From Faecalicatena contorta (GTDB lineage: Bacteria; Bacillota; Clostridia; Lachnospirales; Lachnospiraceae): a DNA stretch of 37,262 nucleotides. A model generated the notes under the pieces. The model had not been told where the DNA came from and searched no databases. It was given only the letters and a program-made list of their open reading frames with translations. The position numbers and the translations under genes were made by a program. Shown piece after piece: positions 8,513 through 15,915 of this stretch (positions are counted from its first letter, which is position 1; the number at the start of each line of letters is the position of its first letter). Location of the stretch: NCBI RefSeq assembly GCF_003149105.1, contig NZ_QGDS01000026.1:1-37262 (forward strand). The letters run 5' to 3'.

Positions 8513-9442
8513 ATGGGACATGGTATAAAATTAAAACAAGTCGTTGAAAAAATGGATTTAAAGAATCTGACTCCCGAGGTGGAGCTAATTGAACGTGAGG
8601 TGCATGTTCCGGATATTAACAGGCCAGCCCTTCAGCTTGCCGGGTTTTTTGACCACTTTGCCTCCGACAGGGTACAGATAATCGGATATGTAGAATACAC
8701 ATATTTGCAGACATTAGGGGAAGAGAAAAAACTCCAGATATATGAAGAATTTTTACGGCATAAAGTTCCCTGTATTATATTCAGCAGAAATATGCAGCCG
8801 GAGGAGATGCTGCTGAAAAAAGCCGTGGAATATGATGTTCCGATTTTTGTAACCTCCAAATCTACTTCCTCTTTTATGAGTGAGATTATCCGCTGGATGA
8901 ATGTGGAGCTGGCACCTTGTATATCGATTCATGGCGTACTGGTGGATGTGTATGGCGTAGGGGTTTTGATTATGGGAGAGAGCGGAATCGGAAAAAGCGA
9001 GGCAGCTCTGGAATTGATTAAGCGTGGACACCGCCTGGTGACAGATGATGTGGTAGAAATCCGGAAAGTAAGCGATGTGACCCTTGTAGGGGCAGCCCCC
9101 GATATTACGAGACACTTTATAGAACTTAGGGGAATTGGAATTGTGGATGTGAAGTCCATGTTTGGTGTGCAGAGTGTCAGAGAGACACAAAACATTGATT
9201 TAGTTATTACTTTGGAGGATTGGAACCGGGATAAGGAATATGACAGGCTGGGACTGGAAGAAAATTATACGGAGTTTTTGGGCAACCGTGTGGTATGTCA
9301 CAGTATTCCTATCCGTCCGGGACGTAATCTTGCAATTATTGTAGAATCCGCGGCTGTAAATCACAGACAGAAGCAGATGGGATATAATGCGGCGCAGGAA
9401 TTATACAAGCGTGTACAGGATAATCTGGCAAAACACAAATAG
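8513..9442 (+). CDS. hprK: HPr kinase/phosphorylase
   Basis: HPrK phosphorylates HPr on Ser46, and dephosphorylates it, linking glycolytic flux to carbon catabolite repression through CcpA. The 309-aa protein has the HprK N-terminal domain (to about residue 130) and a C-terminal kinase domain with the P-loop GESGIGKS at 155-162, the segment HRLVTDDVVEI, and the family signature around ELRGIGIVDVKSMFG. AAAAAGGAGAAAG precedes the ATG. ROK glucokinase follows after 39 bp on the same strand, so the sensor of sugar phosphate status and a sugar kinase are probably co-transcribed. Confidence 0.96.
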   Translation: MGHGIKLKQVVEKMDLKNLTPEVELIEREVHVPDINRPALQLAGFFDHFASDRVQIIGYVEYTYLQTLGEEKKLQIYEEFLRHKVPCIIFSRNMQPEEMLLKKAVEYDVPIFVTSKSTSSFMSEIIRWMNVELAPCISIHGVLVDVYGVGVLIMGESGIGKSEAALELIKRGHRLVTDDVVEIRKVSDVTLVGAAPDITRHFIELRGIGIVDVKSMFGVQSVRETQNIDLVITLEDWNRDKEYDRLGLEENYTEFLGNRVVCHSIPIRPGRNLAIIVESAAVNHRQKQMGYNAAQELYKRVQDNLAKHK

Positions 9443-9481
9443 GCAGGGTGAAGAGACAAGAGAGTAAATAGGAGAAGCGTT

Positions 9482-10417
9482 ATGAAATATTGTTTTGGTG
9501 TAGATGTCGGAGGGACCTCAGTAAAGATGGGACTGTTCACAGAATCCGGGGAGATCCTTGATAAGTGGGAAATCGTAACCCGCACAGAAAACAAAGGGGA
9601 GGGGATTCTCCCGGATATCTCAGCAGCTATCTTTAATAAAATGCAAGAAAGACAACTAGACAAATCTGTTGTTTTGGGAGTTGGCGTTGGAGTACCAGGA
9701 CCGGTTACGGAAGATGGAACTGTAAGCGGAACTCCTAACTTGGGATGGGAATATAAAGATGCAAAAAAAGAGATGGAAAGTCTTACCGGGATGAAAGCTT
9801 GGATTGCCAATGACGCTAATGTAGCTGCATTAGGCGAAATGTGGAAGGGCGGCGGTCTTGGCGAGAAGAATCTGGTCATGATTACCCTGGGCACCGGAGT
9901 GGGCGGTGGTGTCGTTCTGGGCGGCAGGATAGTGCCGGGATCTCATGGTGCGGCCGGAGAAATCGGACATATCTGCGTGAATTACGAGGAGACGGATGTG
10001 TGTGGCTGTGGAGGTTCAGGATGCCTGGAACAGTACGCTTCTGCTACGGGAATCGTGAGACTGGCAAAGAGAAAGCTGGAGAAAGAGAAAAGAGATACGG
10101 TTTTGAGGAAAGAGTCTGTAACTGCTAAGGCAGTATTTGATGCTGTAAAGGAGGGGGATGCTGTTGCTGTGGAAGTGGCGGAAGAGTTCGGCCGCTACCT
10201 GGGACGTGCCCTTGCTAACCTCGCCTTAGTCGTAGATCCGACAGTTTTTGTTATAGGCGGCGGTGTATCCAAAGCAGGGGAAGTGTTGATTCCTTTTATT
10301 CAGAAGCCATATCTTGAGCGGGCAGGTTTCGGAACAAAAGATGTAAGGTTTACATTGGCAACCCTTGGAAATGATGCAGGAATCTGTGGCTCAGCCAAGT
10401 TGGTTCTGAGCAAATAA
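9482..10417 (+). CDS. glcK: ROK-family glucokinase
   Basis: This enzyme probably phosphorylates glucose to glucose 6-phosphate with ATP. The 311-aa protein starts MKYCFGVDVGGTSVKMGLF (phosphate-binding DxGGT motif), has the sugar-binding WIANDANVAALGE, the second nucleotide-binding GTGVGGGVV, the EIGHICV segment and the ROK zinc motif CGCGGSGCLEQ. These fit the bacterial ROK glucokinases of Gram-positives; other hexose or N-acetylmannosamine specificity cannot be excluded from sequence alone. The ribosome binding site is AGGAGAAGC. It ends at a convergent terminator shared with the penicillin-binding protein gene. Confidence 0.9.
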   Translation: MKYCFGVDVGGTSVKMGLFTESGEILDKWEIVTRTENKGEGILPDISAAIFNKMQERQLDKSVVLGVGVGVPGPVTEDGTVSGTPNLGWEYKDAKKEMESLTGMKAWIANDANVAALGEMWKGGGLGEKNLVMITLGTGVGGGVVLGGRIVPGSHGAAGEIGHICVNYEETDVCGCGGSGCLEQYASATGIVRLAKRKLEKEKRDTVLRKESVTAKAVFDAVKEGDAVAVEVAEEFGRYLGRALANLALVVDPTVFVIGGGVSKAGEVLIPFIQKPYLERAGFGTKDVRFTLATLGNDAGICGSAKLVLSK

Positions 10418-10450
10418 AGTTTTCAAATCTGTTTATATTCTGATAACAAA

Positions 10451-10494
10451 AGAGACAAAGAAGAAATGAAAAATTCACTTTCTTCTTTGTCTCT
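10451..10494. terminator. Bidirectional terminator between glcK and the PBP gene
   Basis: A perfect 14-bp stem (10451-10464 with 10481-10494) lies between convergent genes. On the minus strand it is followed by TTTTGTTAT, on the plus strand by TCTTATTAT, so it is stronger for the PBP transcript. Confidence 0.8.
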
Positions 10495-10537
10495 TCTTAT
10501 TATAACAGATGGTCTCTTTAGAAATCTGTCAAATAGG

Positions 10538-13096
10538 TTAAGGGGTAGGGGGCGGTGTTTCTGTACCAGGATCACCGCCGTCCGGATTTTCTGTACCGGG
10601 ATCACCGCCGTCCGGATTTTCCGTACCGGGATCACCTCCATCTGGGTTTTCCGTACCGGGGGTTTCACCATCATCGGGATTTACGGGAGTTTCCGTTTCC
10701 TTCTCTTTATCTTTGTCATTCTCTTTATCCTTATCTTCTTCCTCTTTCTTTTCTACCACATGTCCCGGACAGCTCTGTGTTGGAGCAGTTCCTTTGGCAA
10801 AATATTCTGTCAAAGGAGGGCAGGTAGAGGTTGCAAGGAGTCCGGTCTGTGTACAGATTGTTTTCTGTTCAACAGATGGGGGCATAGTAAAGTCTTTATA
10901 TGGAAGATCTGTGTGTACTCTGTCCATAATATTTTTCCAAAGAATTTGATGCCATGACTGACTCATATATTCCATTGGTTTATTGGAATCATACCCGCCC
11001 CACACAGAACAGGTATAATATGGTGTATATGCTGAGAGCCAGAGGTCGGTACTATTCTCTGTAGTACCTGTCTTACCTGCTGCAGGCATATTATTAAGCC
11101 TTGCTGCAGTACCAGTTCCCTTATTAATAACATCTTCCATTGCACTTGTAAGAAGAGCAGCAGTTGAATCTTTAATTACCTGGTGTGTAGAAGGAGTTGT
11201 ATTGTCCAGCAGGACGTTTCCGTCACGGTCTACAACTTTTGTGTAAAGAATCGGCTCTGTATAGGTGCCGGCATTTGCAATTGCTGCATATGCGGCAGTC
11301 ATTTCCAGGTTATAAACGCCCCGGGTAATGCCTCCCAGTGCTGTTGCCTGAGCTACATCGGTAAAACCAGGAAAATTATCATTATCAAAGTTTACCAGTG
11401 TGGTGAAACCAAAGTTCTGCAGATAATCGTATCCGGTCTGGAGACCGATATCGGTCAGTGTCTTTACTGCACAAACATTCATAGAGTGCTCAATAGCATA
11501 TCGTACCCGTGTTTCACCAATATAAACTCTATCCCAGTTGTTGACAGTAGCACCGGTTGTATATTTGTAGGGTTCATCCAGAATAGTACTGGCTAATGTA
11601 TATCCTGCAGAATCTAATGCAGGTGCATAGGTAGAGACAATCTTAAAGCAGGAACCAGGCTGCCTGGTAGAGTCTGTTGCACGGTTCAGGGAAAGACTGG
11701 TTTTCTTTTCTCCGCGCCCGCCCACGATGGCCTTAACTTTGCCTGTAGACTGCTCCATCAAGACTACAGAGGTCTGAGGCTGAGGACTGATGTCGATATT
11801 TTCAGTAACAGTATCTTCCTCGGTAATGTTTAATGTGCTCTTGTACTCTGCAATCGCCTGGTTTGCTTCATCCGGTGAGGAAAAAACAAGGGAAAACTGC
11901 CTTCCCCAGGCGCCTTTGATATATTCTGACAACATCTCTTTACTGTAGTTTTCCGAAGTACCGTCTGAGTGGGTCACAGTCAGAGCATATTCCAACCCAT
12001 ATTCCACTGTTTCTGGATAGTTCGCGGGATTCGCCACCTCTTCATCACAAATCTTCTGAATTGCAGGATCTTGCGTGGCTGTAATAGTAAGCCCTCCGCT
12101 GTAAAGGGCATTGTAAGCCTGGGTCTCCGTATAATTTTTACGTACACGTAAATCTTTGATTACCTGTTGTGCCAGTTCATCAATGAAATAGGAATAAGGA
12201 GTCGTGTCGTCAGCATCCTGGACTGCCGTCTGTATTCTGTCATATACAGGATCCGCCATTGCCTGGTCATATTCAGACTGGCTGATATAATCCTGCTTCA
12301 GCATGTACTGCAGAACTTTCTCTCTCCTTACTGCATTGGATTCCGGATACAAAACCGGATCATAGTCGGTGGGGTTCTGTGTAATGGCTGCTATAACCGT
12401 AGATTCGGAAAGATCTAATTCCGATACATCTTTATTAAAATACCGCTTTGCCGCTGTCTGGACTCCAAGGCAGTTCTGACCGAGGTTGATGGTATTCATG
12501 TAAGCTTCCACAATCTCTTCCTTACTCATCTGCTTTTCGATTTCAACAGCAAGATACTGCTCCTGGAGCTTCCTTTCCAGACGGTCATAGAAGGTCTTTT
12601 CCTCAGTGAAGTTAGGAAATACATTGTTTTTAATTAATTGCTGCGTCAGTGTACTTGCCCCTTCTGAAAAACCGCCGGATGTCAGTCCTACTACCCCGGC
12701 TCTCAAAATACCTTGCAAGTCAATACCATTGTGCTGGTAGAAACGCTCGTCCTCTATGGCCACGAAAGCATGAGTAAGGTCAATCGGAATCTGGTCATAA
12801 GTTTTGTATACACGGTTGGAGCCCTTTTGCAGGAATTTATCCAACAGTGTGCCGTCTTCCGCATAAACAAAGGAAGTGGCTCCGGATGGCTTTACATCCG
12901 CCGGAGTCACCACTGGGGTATTGTCTATGATTCTTTTGACAAATAAACCGGCACCTCCCGCGCCGATCACAAGCAGGAGCAGCATACAAATTATGAGGGC
13001 CTTAAAAAAGCGAACACCGACCCGTTTCTTTTTCATGTTTTTTTTTGAAGAGATATCCTTCTTTGTCTTAGTAAGATTTTCTTTTCCGTAGTTCAT
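10538..13096 (-). CDS. Class A penicillin-binding protein (PBP1A-type)
   Basis: A bifunctional peptidoglycan glycosyltransferase/transpeptidase of 852 aa. A Lys-rich cytoplasmic N-terminus is followed by one membrane anchor (about 30-52). The GT51 domain has EDERFYQHNGID and GASTLTQQLIKN. The transpeptidase has SxxK as SCFK in RQPGSCFKIV, SxN as SMN in EHSMNVCAVKT, and KTG in AAGKTGTTENSTDLW. Beyond the catalytic domain is a tail of about 75 residues: a Lys/Glu/Asp-rich stretch, then NPDGGDPGTE repeats, ending TPPPTP. The ATG at 13094-13096 is preceded by AAAGGAGGATATT, and TATAAT at 13127-13132 (minus strand) is a probable -10. It is convergent with glcK and opens onto the accessory island. 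Confidence 0.95.
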   Translation of the reverse strand: MNYGKENLTKTKKDISSKKNMKKKRVGVRFFKALIICMLLLLVIGAGGAGLFVKRIIDNTPVVTPADVKPSGATSFVYAEDGTLLDKFLQKGSNRVYKTYDQIPIDLTHAFVAIEDERFYQHNGIDLQGILRAGVVGLTSGGFSEGASTLTQQLIKNNVFPNFTEEKTFYDRLERKLQEQYLAVEIEKQMSKEEIVEAYMNTINLGQNCLGVQTAAKRYFNKDVSELDLSESTVIAAITQNPTDYDPVLYPESNAVRREKVLQYMLKQDYISQSEYDQAMADPVYDRIQTAVQDADDTTPYSYFIDELAQQVIKDLRVRKNYTETQAYNALYSGGLTITATQDPAIQKICDEEVANPANYPETVEYGLEYALTVTHSDGTSENYSKEMLSEYIKGAWGRQFSLVFSSPDEANQAIAEYKSTLNITEEDTVTENIDISPQPQTSVVLMEQSTGKVKAIVGGRGEKKTSLSLNRATDSTRQPGSCFKIVSTYAPALDSAGYTLASTILDEPYKYTTGATVNNWDRVYIGETRVRYAIEHSMNVCAVKTLTDIGLQTGYDYLQNFGFTTLVNFDNDNFPGFTDVAQATALGGITRGVYNLEMTAAYAAIANAGTYTEPILYTKVVDRDGNVLLDNTTPSTHQVIKDSTAALLTSAMEDVINKGTGTAARLNNMPAAGKTGTTENSTDLWLSAYTPYYTCSVWGGYDSNKPMEYMSQSWHQILWKNIMDRVHTDLPYKDFTMPPSVEQKTICTQTGLLATSTCPPLTEYFAKGTAPTQSCPGHVVEKKEEEDKDKENDKDKEKETETPVNPDDGETPGTENPDGGDPGTENPDGGDPGTENPDGGDPGTETPPPTP
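10561..10660. repeat. 30-bp tandem repeat encoding the PBP C-terminal tail
   Basis: Three full units start at 10561, 10591 and 10621, and a partial one at 10651. Units 1 and 2 differ at one base in 30; unit 3 differs at several third positions. On the minus strand each encodes the decapeptide NPDGGDPGTE. Near identity of adjacent units suggests recent expansion by slippage. Confidence 0.9.
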
Positions 13097-13571
13097 GAAT
13101 AATATCCTCCTTTATTCATTCCACCCATTATAACAAATTTGCCTGCTTAAATAAAGAAAAAATGAGAAAAGTTCACATTTCTAAAAAAATCTTAATAAAT
13201 TCTTTCGTTATTTGATGCGTTTTAATATTTTCATAATATATCAGGAGTATGAAATCCTGAAAATATAAGGGGTTCTGTAAAAACAGTACTGATTAATATT
13301 AATCAGCTTTGCATAACTAGTATAACGAAATCTTTATTTTTGTATAGCTTTCCTAAGCTCTTTAAACGTTTTATGAGTCTAGAGCCTCCTGTTCAAATTA
13401 TCCCTGCATGTCCCATAAAACGAAACCTGCACTCTTTTAACGCCTGCCCAAAGTATTGCCTATATTTTAATTCTCTAATCTATCCTTTAGCATCATAATA
13501 TATTATGCTTTTAAAATTTGAATTATGCCGGTTTTTATTATCTTACATAGTGTCAGATGTATAGGATTTAG
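13097..13571. other. AT-rich intergenic region with palindromes, no gene recognised
   Basis: About 475 bp with stops in all frames and no convincing ORF. It holds the PBP promoter (13127-13132), an imperfect dyad TCAGGA/TCCTGA around 13242-13261, and an 18-bp perfect palindrome CTGATTAATATTAATCAG at 13289-13306 that looks like an operator. Base composition is clearly more AT-rich than the flanking core genes, marking the left edge of the accessory island. Confidence 0.6.
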
Positions 13572-13643
13572 TTAACCCATTATTGTACATTTACAACTGG
13601 ATATTGATGGTTAGCAGTGATTAGTGTATTCTTAATTTAGAAA
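13572..13643 (+). promoter_or_regulatory. Regulatory module copy 1: dyad plus promoter before the deaminase gene
   Basis: TTGTA-CATT-TACAA (13583-13596) is an inverted repeat ending 7 bp before -35 TTGATG (13604-13609); a 17-bp spacer leads to -10 TATTCT (13627-13632). The whole 70-bp segment, through TTAATTTAGAAA, recurs at 14517-14585 before an unrelated gene, with the dyad, promoter boxes and all spacings conserved. The dyad position immediately upstream of -35 fits an activator site, or a repressor overlapping the polymerase. Confidence 0.7.
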
Positions 13644-13672
13644 GTCAAAATTTACAGAGAGGGAATAAATAG

Positions 13673-14155
13673 ATGGTAAAACCAAGTGGAAAACGAAGGA
13701 TTTCTAAAATTAATACATATTTAAACGTAGCAGAAACATTTGCATATAGAAGCACATGTATAAAAAGAAAGTATGGAGTGGTTATTGTGAAAGATGACAC
13801 AGTAATCTCAACAGGATATAATGGTTCCCCCAGAGGGTTCGATAATTGCTGTGATATTGGGAGCTGTCCCAGAATAGATTTAGATATGCATCAGGGAGAG
13901 GGCTATGGAATATGTAGAGCTATCCACGCAGAGCAAAATGCTCTACTCAACTGTTCAAAAGAGCAGGCAATGGGAGCAGATTTATATCTAGCCGGTGTAA
14001 ATCCTGAAGACAATGCCGTTCATAAGGCAAAGCCGTGTCCTTTATGTAGTAGATTAATTATACAGGCAGGCATTAAGAACGTTATTATGCGTATCGGTGA
14101 AAAGGGAGAAGAATATGTTGTGATTTCAGCTAAAGAACTGATATGGCATAATTAG
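13673..14155 (+). CDS. dCMP/cytidine deaminase-family protein
   Basis: A 160-aa zinc deaminase, probably converting dCMP to dUMP for dTTP synthesis. The family zinc site is complete: His85 and catalytic Glu87 in HAEQNA, with Cys122 and Cys125 in PCPLC. The GYNGSPRG segment that precedes the active site in dCMP deaminases is present (TGYNGSPRGFDNC), as is an extra Cys/His-containing stretch (CCDIGSCPRIDLDMHQ) typical of the ComEB/phage dCMP deaminase group. ATG follows GAGAGGGAATAAATAG. It stands alone behind its own promoter and has its own terminator, unlike a nucleotide-metabolism operon. An edited-nucleotide or defence role is possible but not supported by neighbours. Confidence 0.85.
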   Translation: MVKPSGKRRISKINTYLNVAETFAYRSTCIKRKYGVVIVKDDTVISTGYNGSPRGFDNCCDIGSCPRIDLDMHQGEGYGICRAIHAEQNALLNCSKEQAMGADLYLAGVNPEDNAVHKAKPCPLCSRLIIQAGIKNVIMRIGEKGEEYVVISAKELIWHN

Positions 14156-14204
14156 GGGATAAGCAGTACAAATCCCAATTTTAATAATAAGAACAAATAA
14201 GTAG

Positions 14205-14239
14205 CTACTAACTATGAAATATTGAGTTAGTAGTTTTTT
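14205..14239 (+). terminator. Terminator copy 1, after the deaminase gene
   Basis: CTACTAAC (14205-14212) pairs with GTTAGTAG (14226-14233), followed by TTTTTT. The stem, the T tract and the following TAATGCAG are repeated after the 92-aa gene at 14937-14972. Confidence 0.85.
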
Positions 14240-14260
14240 AATGCAGTAAAACTAATATTT

Positions 14261-14434
14261 TTAGTTGATATTAGCCTGTTTGAGCAATATATCCGCTGTA
14301 AGACGCAATTGTGCAGCCGTGCGGATGTTGTTATGACTGTTGTGTAGAACAACCTGCAGCCATACAGGGAGAGATATAAAATATTTACGAGTGCTGCTAC
14401 TGCTGAATAATAAGTCAGATAAGTTTTTTGCCAT
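14261..14434 (-). CDS. Small hypothetical protein, 57 aa
   Basis: I do not recognise this protein. ATG at 14432-14434 is preceded by GAGGTG at good spacing and opens a 57-residue frame: MAKNLSDLLFSSSSTRKYFI, then a segment with SLPVWLQVVLHNSHNNIRTA, then AQLRLTADILLKQ. It is mixed hydrophobic and polar with no clear membrane helix or signal peptide. A longer reading from a TTG at 14482 has no ribosome binding site. It lies between the two plus-strand cassettes, opposite in direction. Its leader (CTACTACTGAGGTGTTATCC) resembles those of the two other minus-strand genes at 16560 and 16782, which supports it being real. Confidence 0.55.
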   Translation of the reverse strand: MAKNLSDLLFSSSSTRKYFISLPVWLQVVLHNSHNNIRTAAQLRLTADILLKQANIN

Positions 14435-14516
14435 GGATAACACCTCAGTAGTAGAATGTATTATTTCCCGAAACTTATTCAAAATAGTGGAAGGAATCGT
14501 AATTTTTTAAATTTAA

Positions 14517-14585
14517 TTAACCTATTGTATATTTACAACTTAATATTGATAGTTAGTAGTGATTAGTGTATCCTTAATTTAGAAA
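14517..14585 (+). promoter_or_regulatory. Regulatory module copy 2: dyad plus promoter before the 92-aa gene
   Basis: TTGTA-TATT-TACAA (14525-14538), 7 bp, -35 TTGATA (14546-14551), 17-bp spacer, -10 TATCCT (14569-14574), then TTAATTTAGAAA. It matches copy 1 over about 70 bp, with a 2-base deletion near its left end and scattered substitutions that spare the dyad arms. Confidence 0.7.
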
Positions 14586-14622
14586 TAGGAATTTAATCGG
14601 GATTAGAGCAGGAGGACTGTAT

Positions 14623-14901
14623 ATGAATCAAAAAGATTATATTAACGTGGGTTTAAATGGAGAAGCTCCTCTAAAAGTGATTTTGCGTGGAAGTATTGAG
14701 AATATTTCAAGTGGTAAAATAGGTGTCGTGTCATTGGTTTTTGCATCGATGGATAAAACTGCAGCAGAGAGAAAAATTTATGAATTAACAGATGTGGATA
14801 AGGATTCTTACTACATGGTCTATAGTGTTCCTGTAGATACAGATTTAACAACGCTTAAACATTATCCGTCATTAGCTATAACGAAAGAAGATTTAATTTA
14901 A
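14623..14901 (+). CDS. Hypothetical protein, 92 aa, in a cassette paralogous to the deaminase cassette
   Basis: I do not recognise this family. The 92-aa protein (start MNQKDYINVGLNGEAPLKVI, end YPSLAITKEDLI) is soluble in composition, with alternating hydrophobic residues suggesting a small mainly beta fold (ISSGKIGVVSLVFASM, YYMVYSVPV). There is no signal peptide, membrane helix or catalytic motif. ATG is preceded by AGCAGGAGGACTGT, a very strong ribosome binding site. Its promoter region and terminator are near-copies of those around the deaminase gene about 0.95 kb upstream, but the proteins themselves are unrelated. Expression is therefore probably co-regulated with the deaminase. Confidence 0.75.
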   Translation: MNQKDYINVGLNGEAPLKVILRGSIENISSGKIGVVSLVFASMDKTAAERKIYELTDVDKDSYYMVYSVPVDTDLTTLKHYPSLAITKEDLI

Positions 14902-14936
14902 TAGTTTAAATATAATACAGGCAAGATAACATTAAA

Positions 14937-14972
14937 CTACTAACTATGGAAATATTAGGTTAGTAGTTTTTT
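14937..14972 (+). terminator. Terminator copy 2, after the 92-aa gene
   Basis: CTACTAAC (14937-14944) pairs with GTTAGTAG (14959-14966), followed by TTTTTT and TAATGCAG, as in copy 1. Confidence 0.85.
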
Positions 14973-15101
14973 AATGCAGAAATACTTGGTGCATTAGATG
15001 AATTTTTTAGGTACATGAAAGCAAGATAGGGGTGTAGGCTGAGAGTTAACGATTTTGGCAGAAATACATATATTATATTAAAAATGTATTAATGATAAAT
15101 T

Positions 15102-15455
15102 ATGGAAACAGAAAGTTATTCAATTTCATTTTTTGGACTTGACCCCCAATATTATACAAATGCTATCGTTGGAGATATTTGGAATTCTGCAGCAGTGAAA
15201 GTTTATCAGGAAACCGGTATTAGCATAACAGGAGAGGTACATGAAAGATATTTTGTTAATCCAGACAATGGAGAACTTAACGGCAGCATTATTTTTATGG
15301 TTGAAAGCAAAAGAGTTCCCGGTGAAACAGTAGCTGATGTAGATTACTGGAATGCTTATAGAACGGTTGTTGAAGAGGCTAGAGGAATATTGGGAAATCC
15401 CAGCATGAGCCTAACAGTAGAGACAGTTAATCTCACCTATTTTGAAAAAGTTTGA
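15102..15455 (+). CDS. Hypothetical protein, 117 aa
   Basis: I do not recognise this protein. It begins METESYSISFFGLDPQYYTN, contains GEVHERYFVNPDNGELNGSI and ends TVNLTYFEKV; it looks like a small soluble alpha/beta protein with no membrane helix. An in-frame stop at 15096-15098 fixes the start at or after 15102, yet there is no Shine-Dalgarno sequence in the AT-rich leader. The upstream region (14973-15101) does not carry the dyad-promoter module of the two preceding plus-strand genes. Amino acid composition is normal for a real gene, so I keep it, but it may be a 5'-truncated remnant. A hairpin follows. Confidence 0.55.
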   Translation: METESYSISFFGLDPQYYTNAIVGDIWNSAAVKVYQETGISITGEVHERYFVNPDNGELNGSIIFMVESKRVPGETVADVDYWNAYRTVVEEARGILGNPSMSLTVETVNLTYFEKV

Positions 15456-15463
15456 AATGAGTA

Positions 15464-15484
15464 GAGTGGTAGAGAGCACCACTC
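15464..15484 (+). terminator. Hairpin after the 117-aa gene
   Basis: GAGTGGT (15464-15470) pairs with ACCACTC (15478-15484). No T tract follows on the plus strand (AATTAAAAAA), so termination efficiency is doubtful. Confidence 0.4.
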
Positions 15485-15512
15485 AATTAAAAAATATACA
15501 AGCAATATAAAG

Positions 15513-15542
15513 GCCTCGGGCAGTTGCTCCGGGGAAAGAGGC
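15513..15542 (+). promoter_or_regulatory. Candidate leader hairpin covering a ribosome binding site
   Basis: GCCTC (15513-15517) is complementary to GAGGC (15538-15542). The latter includes the GAGG ribosome binding site of the ORF starting at 15547. The enclosed GC-rich sequence stands out sharply in an AT-rich island. It does not match a riboswitch class I can name. Confidence 0.35.
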
Positions 15543-15546
15543 AAAT

Positions 15547-15684
15547 ATGGAATTTATAGCAATTAATTTAAATGATTTTCACAATAATCAAAAGGACGAG
15601 CCTAGAACAGAAGCCGAAATGATGTTTGTGGATGCAAGGGATATTGGACAACCGAACCGCCATTTAAAGTCATCGGCTTACTGA
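15547..15684 (+). CDS. Small hypothetical ORF, 45 aa, possibly a truncated gene
   Basis: The frame reads MEFIAINLNDFHNNQKDEPR and continues to RHLKSSAY before a TGA inside the left arm and loop of a perfect hairpin. AAAGAGG lies 5 bases before the ATG, a strong ribosome binding site. The N-terminus looks like the start of a normal protein and the frame ends in a palindrome, so this may be the 5' stub of a longer gene cut by rearrangement. No family recognised. Confidence 0.35.
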   Translation: MEFIAINLNDFHNNQKDEPRTEAEMMFVDARDIGQPNRHLKSSAY

Positions 15685-15700
15685 AGACAGTAAGCCGATG
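15671..15700. repeat. Perfect 13-bp palindrome
   Basis: CATCGGCTTACTG (15671-15683) and CAGTAAGCCGATG (15688-15700) flank the 4-nt loop AAGA. Neither side has a T tract, so it is not a standard terminator; it may be a small palindromic repeat or recombination scar at the end of the 45-aa frame. Confidence 0.7.
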
Positions 15701-15717
15701 GAATCTATTAGAAATAC

Positions 15718-15772
15718 CAGCAGCATCTACAACAGTATCTGCAGCGGCATCTACAACAATATCTACAACAAC
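15718..15772. repeat. Degenerate short tandem repeat
   Basis: The core CATCTACAACA recurs with variation (15724, 15749 and 15761 regions), interspersed with AGTATCTGCAGCGG. It lies in the otherwise unassigned stretch 15701-15915, where I see no convincing gene. Confidence 0.5.
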
Positions 15773-15915
15773 ACATATAATCACCCATTTCTGTTTGGAA
15801 TAATTTTTATAGTACATTGTATGCAAAAAGAAGATAGGGGTTAATTTGTAGAAATTAGTAATTATCATAACTGAGATTTAACTAAGAAAAAACGTCTTGG
15901 AACAAACCAAGACGA

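Noticed and set aside
10466..10957. 163-aa plus-strand ORF opposite the PBP tail
   Set aside because: Antisense translation of the repetitive tail coding region; no ribosome binding site, and it crosses the convergent terminator.
13289..13306. 18-bp palindrome CTGATTAATATTAATCAG as a phage attachment or terminator site
   Set aside because: No T tract, no second copy in the window and no integrase; kept only as a possible operator within the intergenic entry.
15698..15844. 48-aa plus-strand ORF after the palindrome
   Set aside because: Its start is inside the palindrome without a free ribosome binding site, and its sequence is mostly translated repeat.
15602..15868. 88-aa minus-strand ORF
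   Set aside because: No ribosome binding site; the middle is translated from short tandem repeats and it runs through a perfect palindrome.
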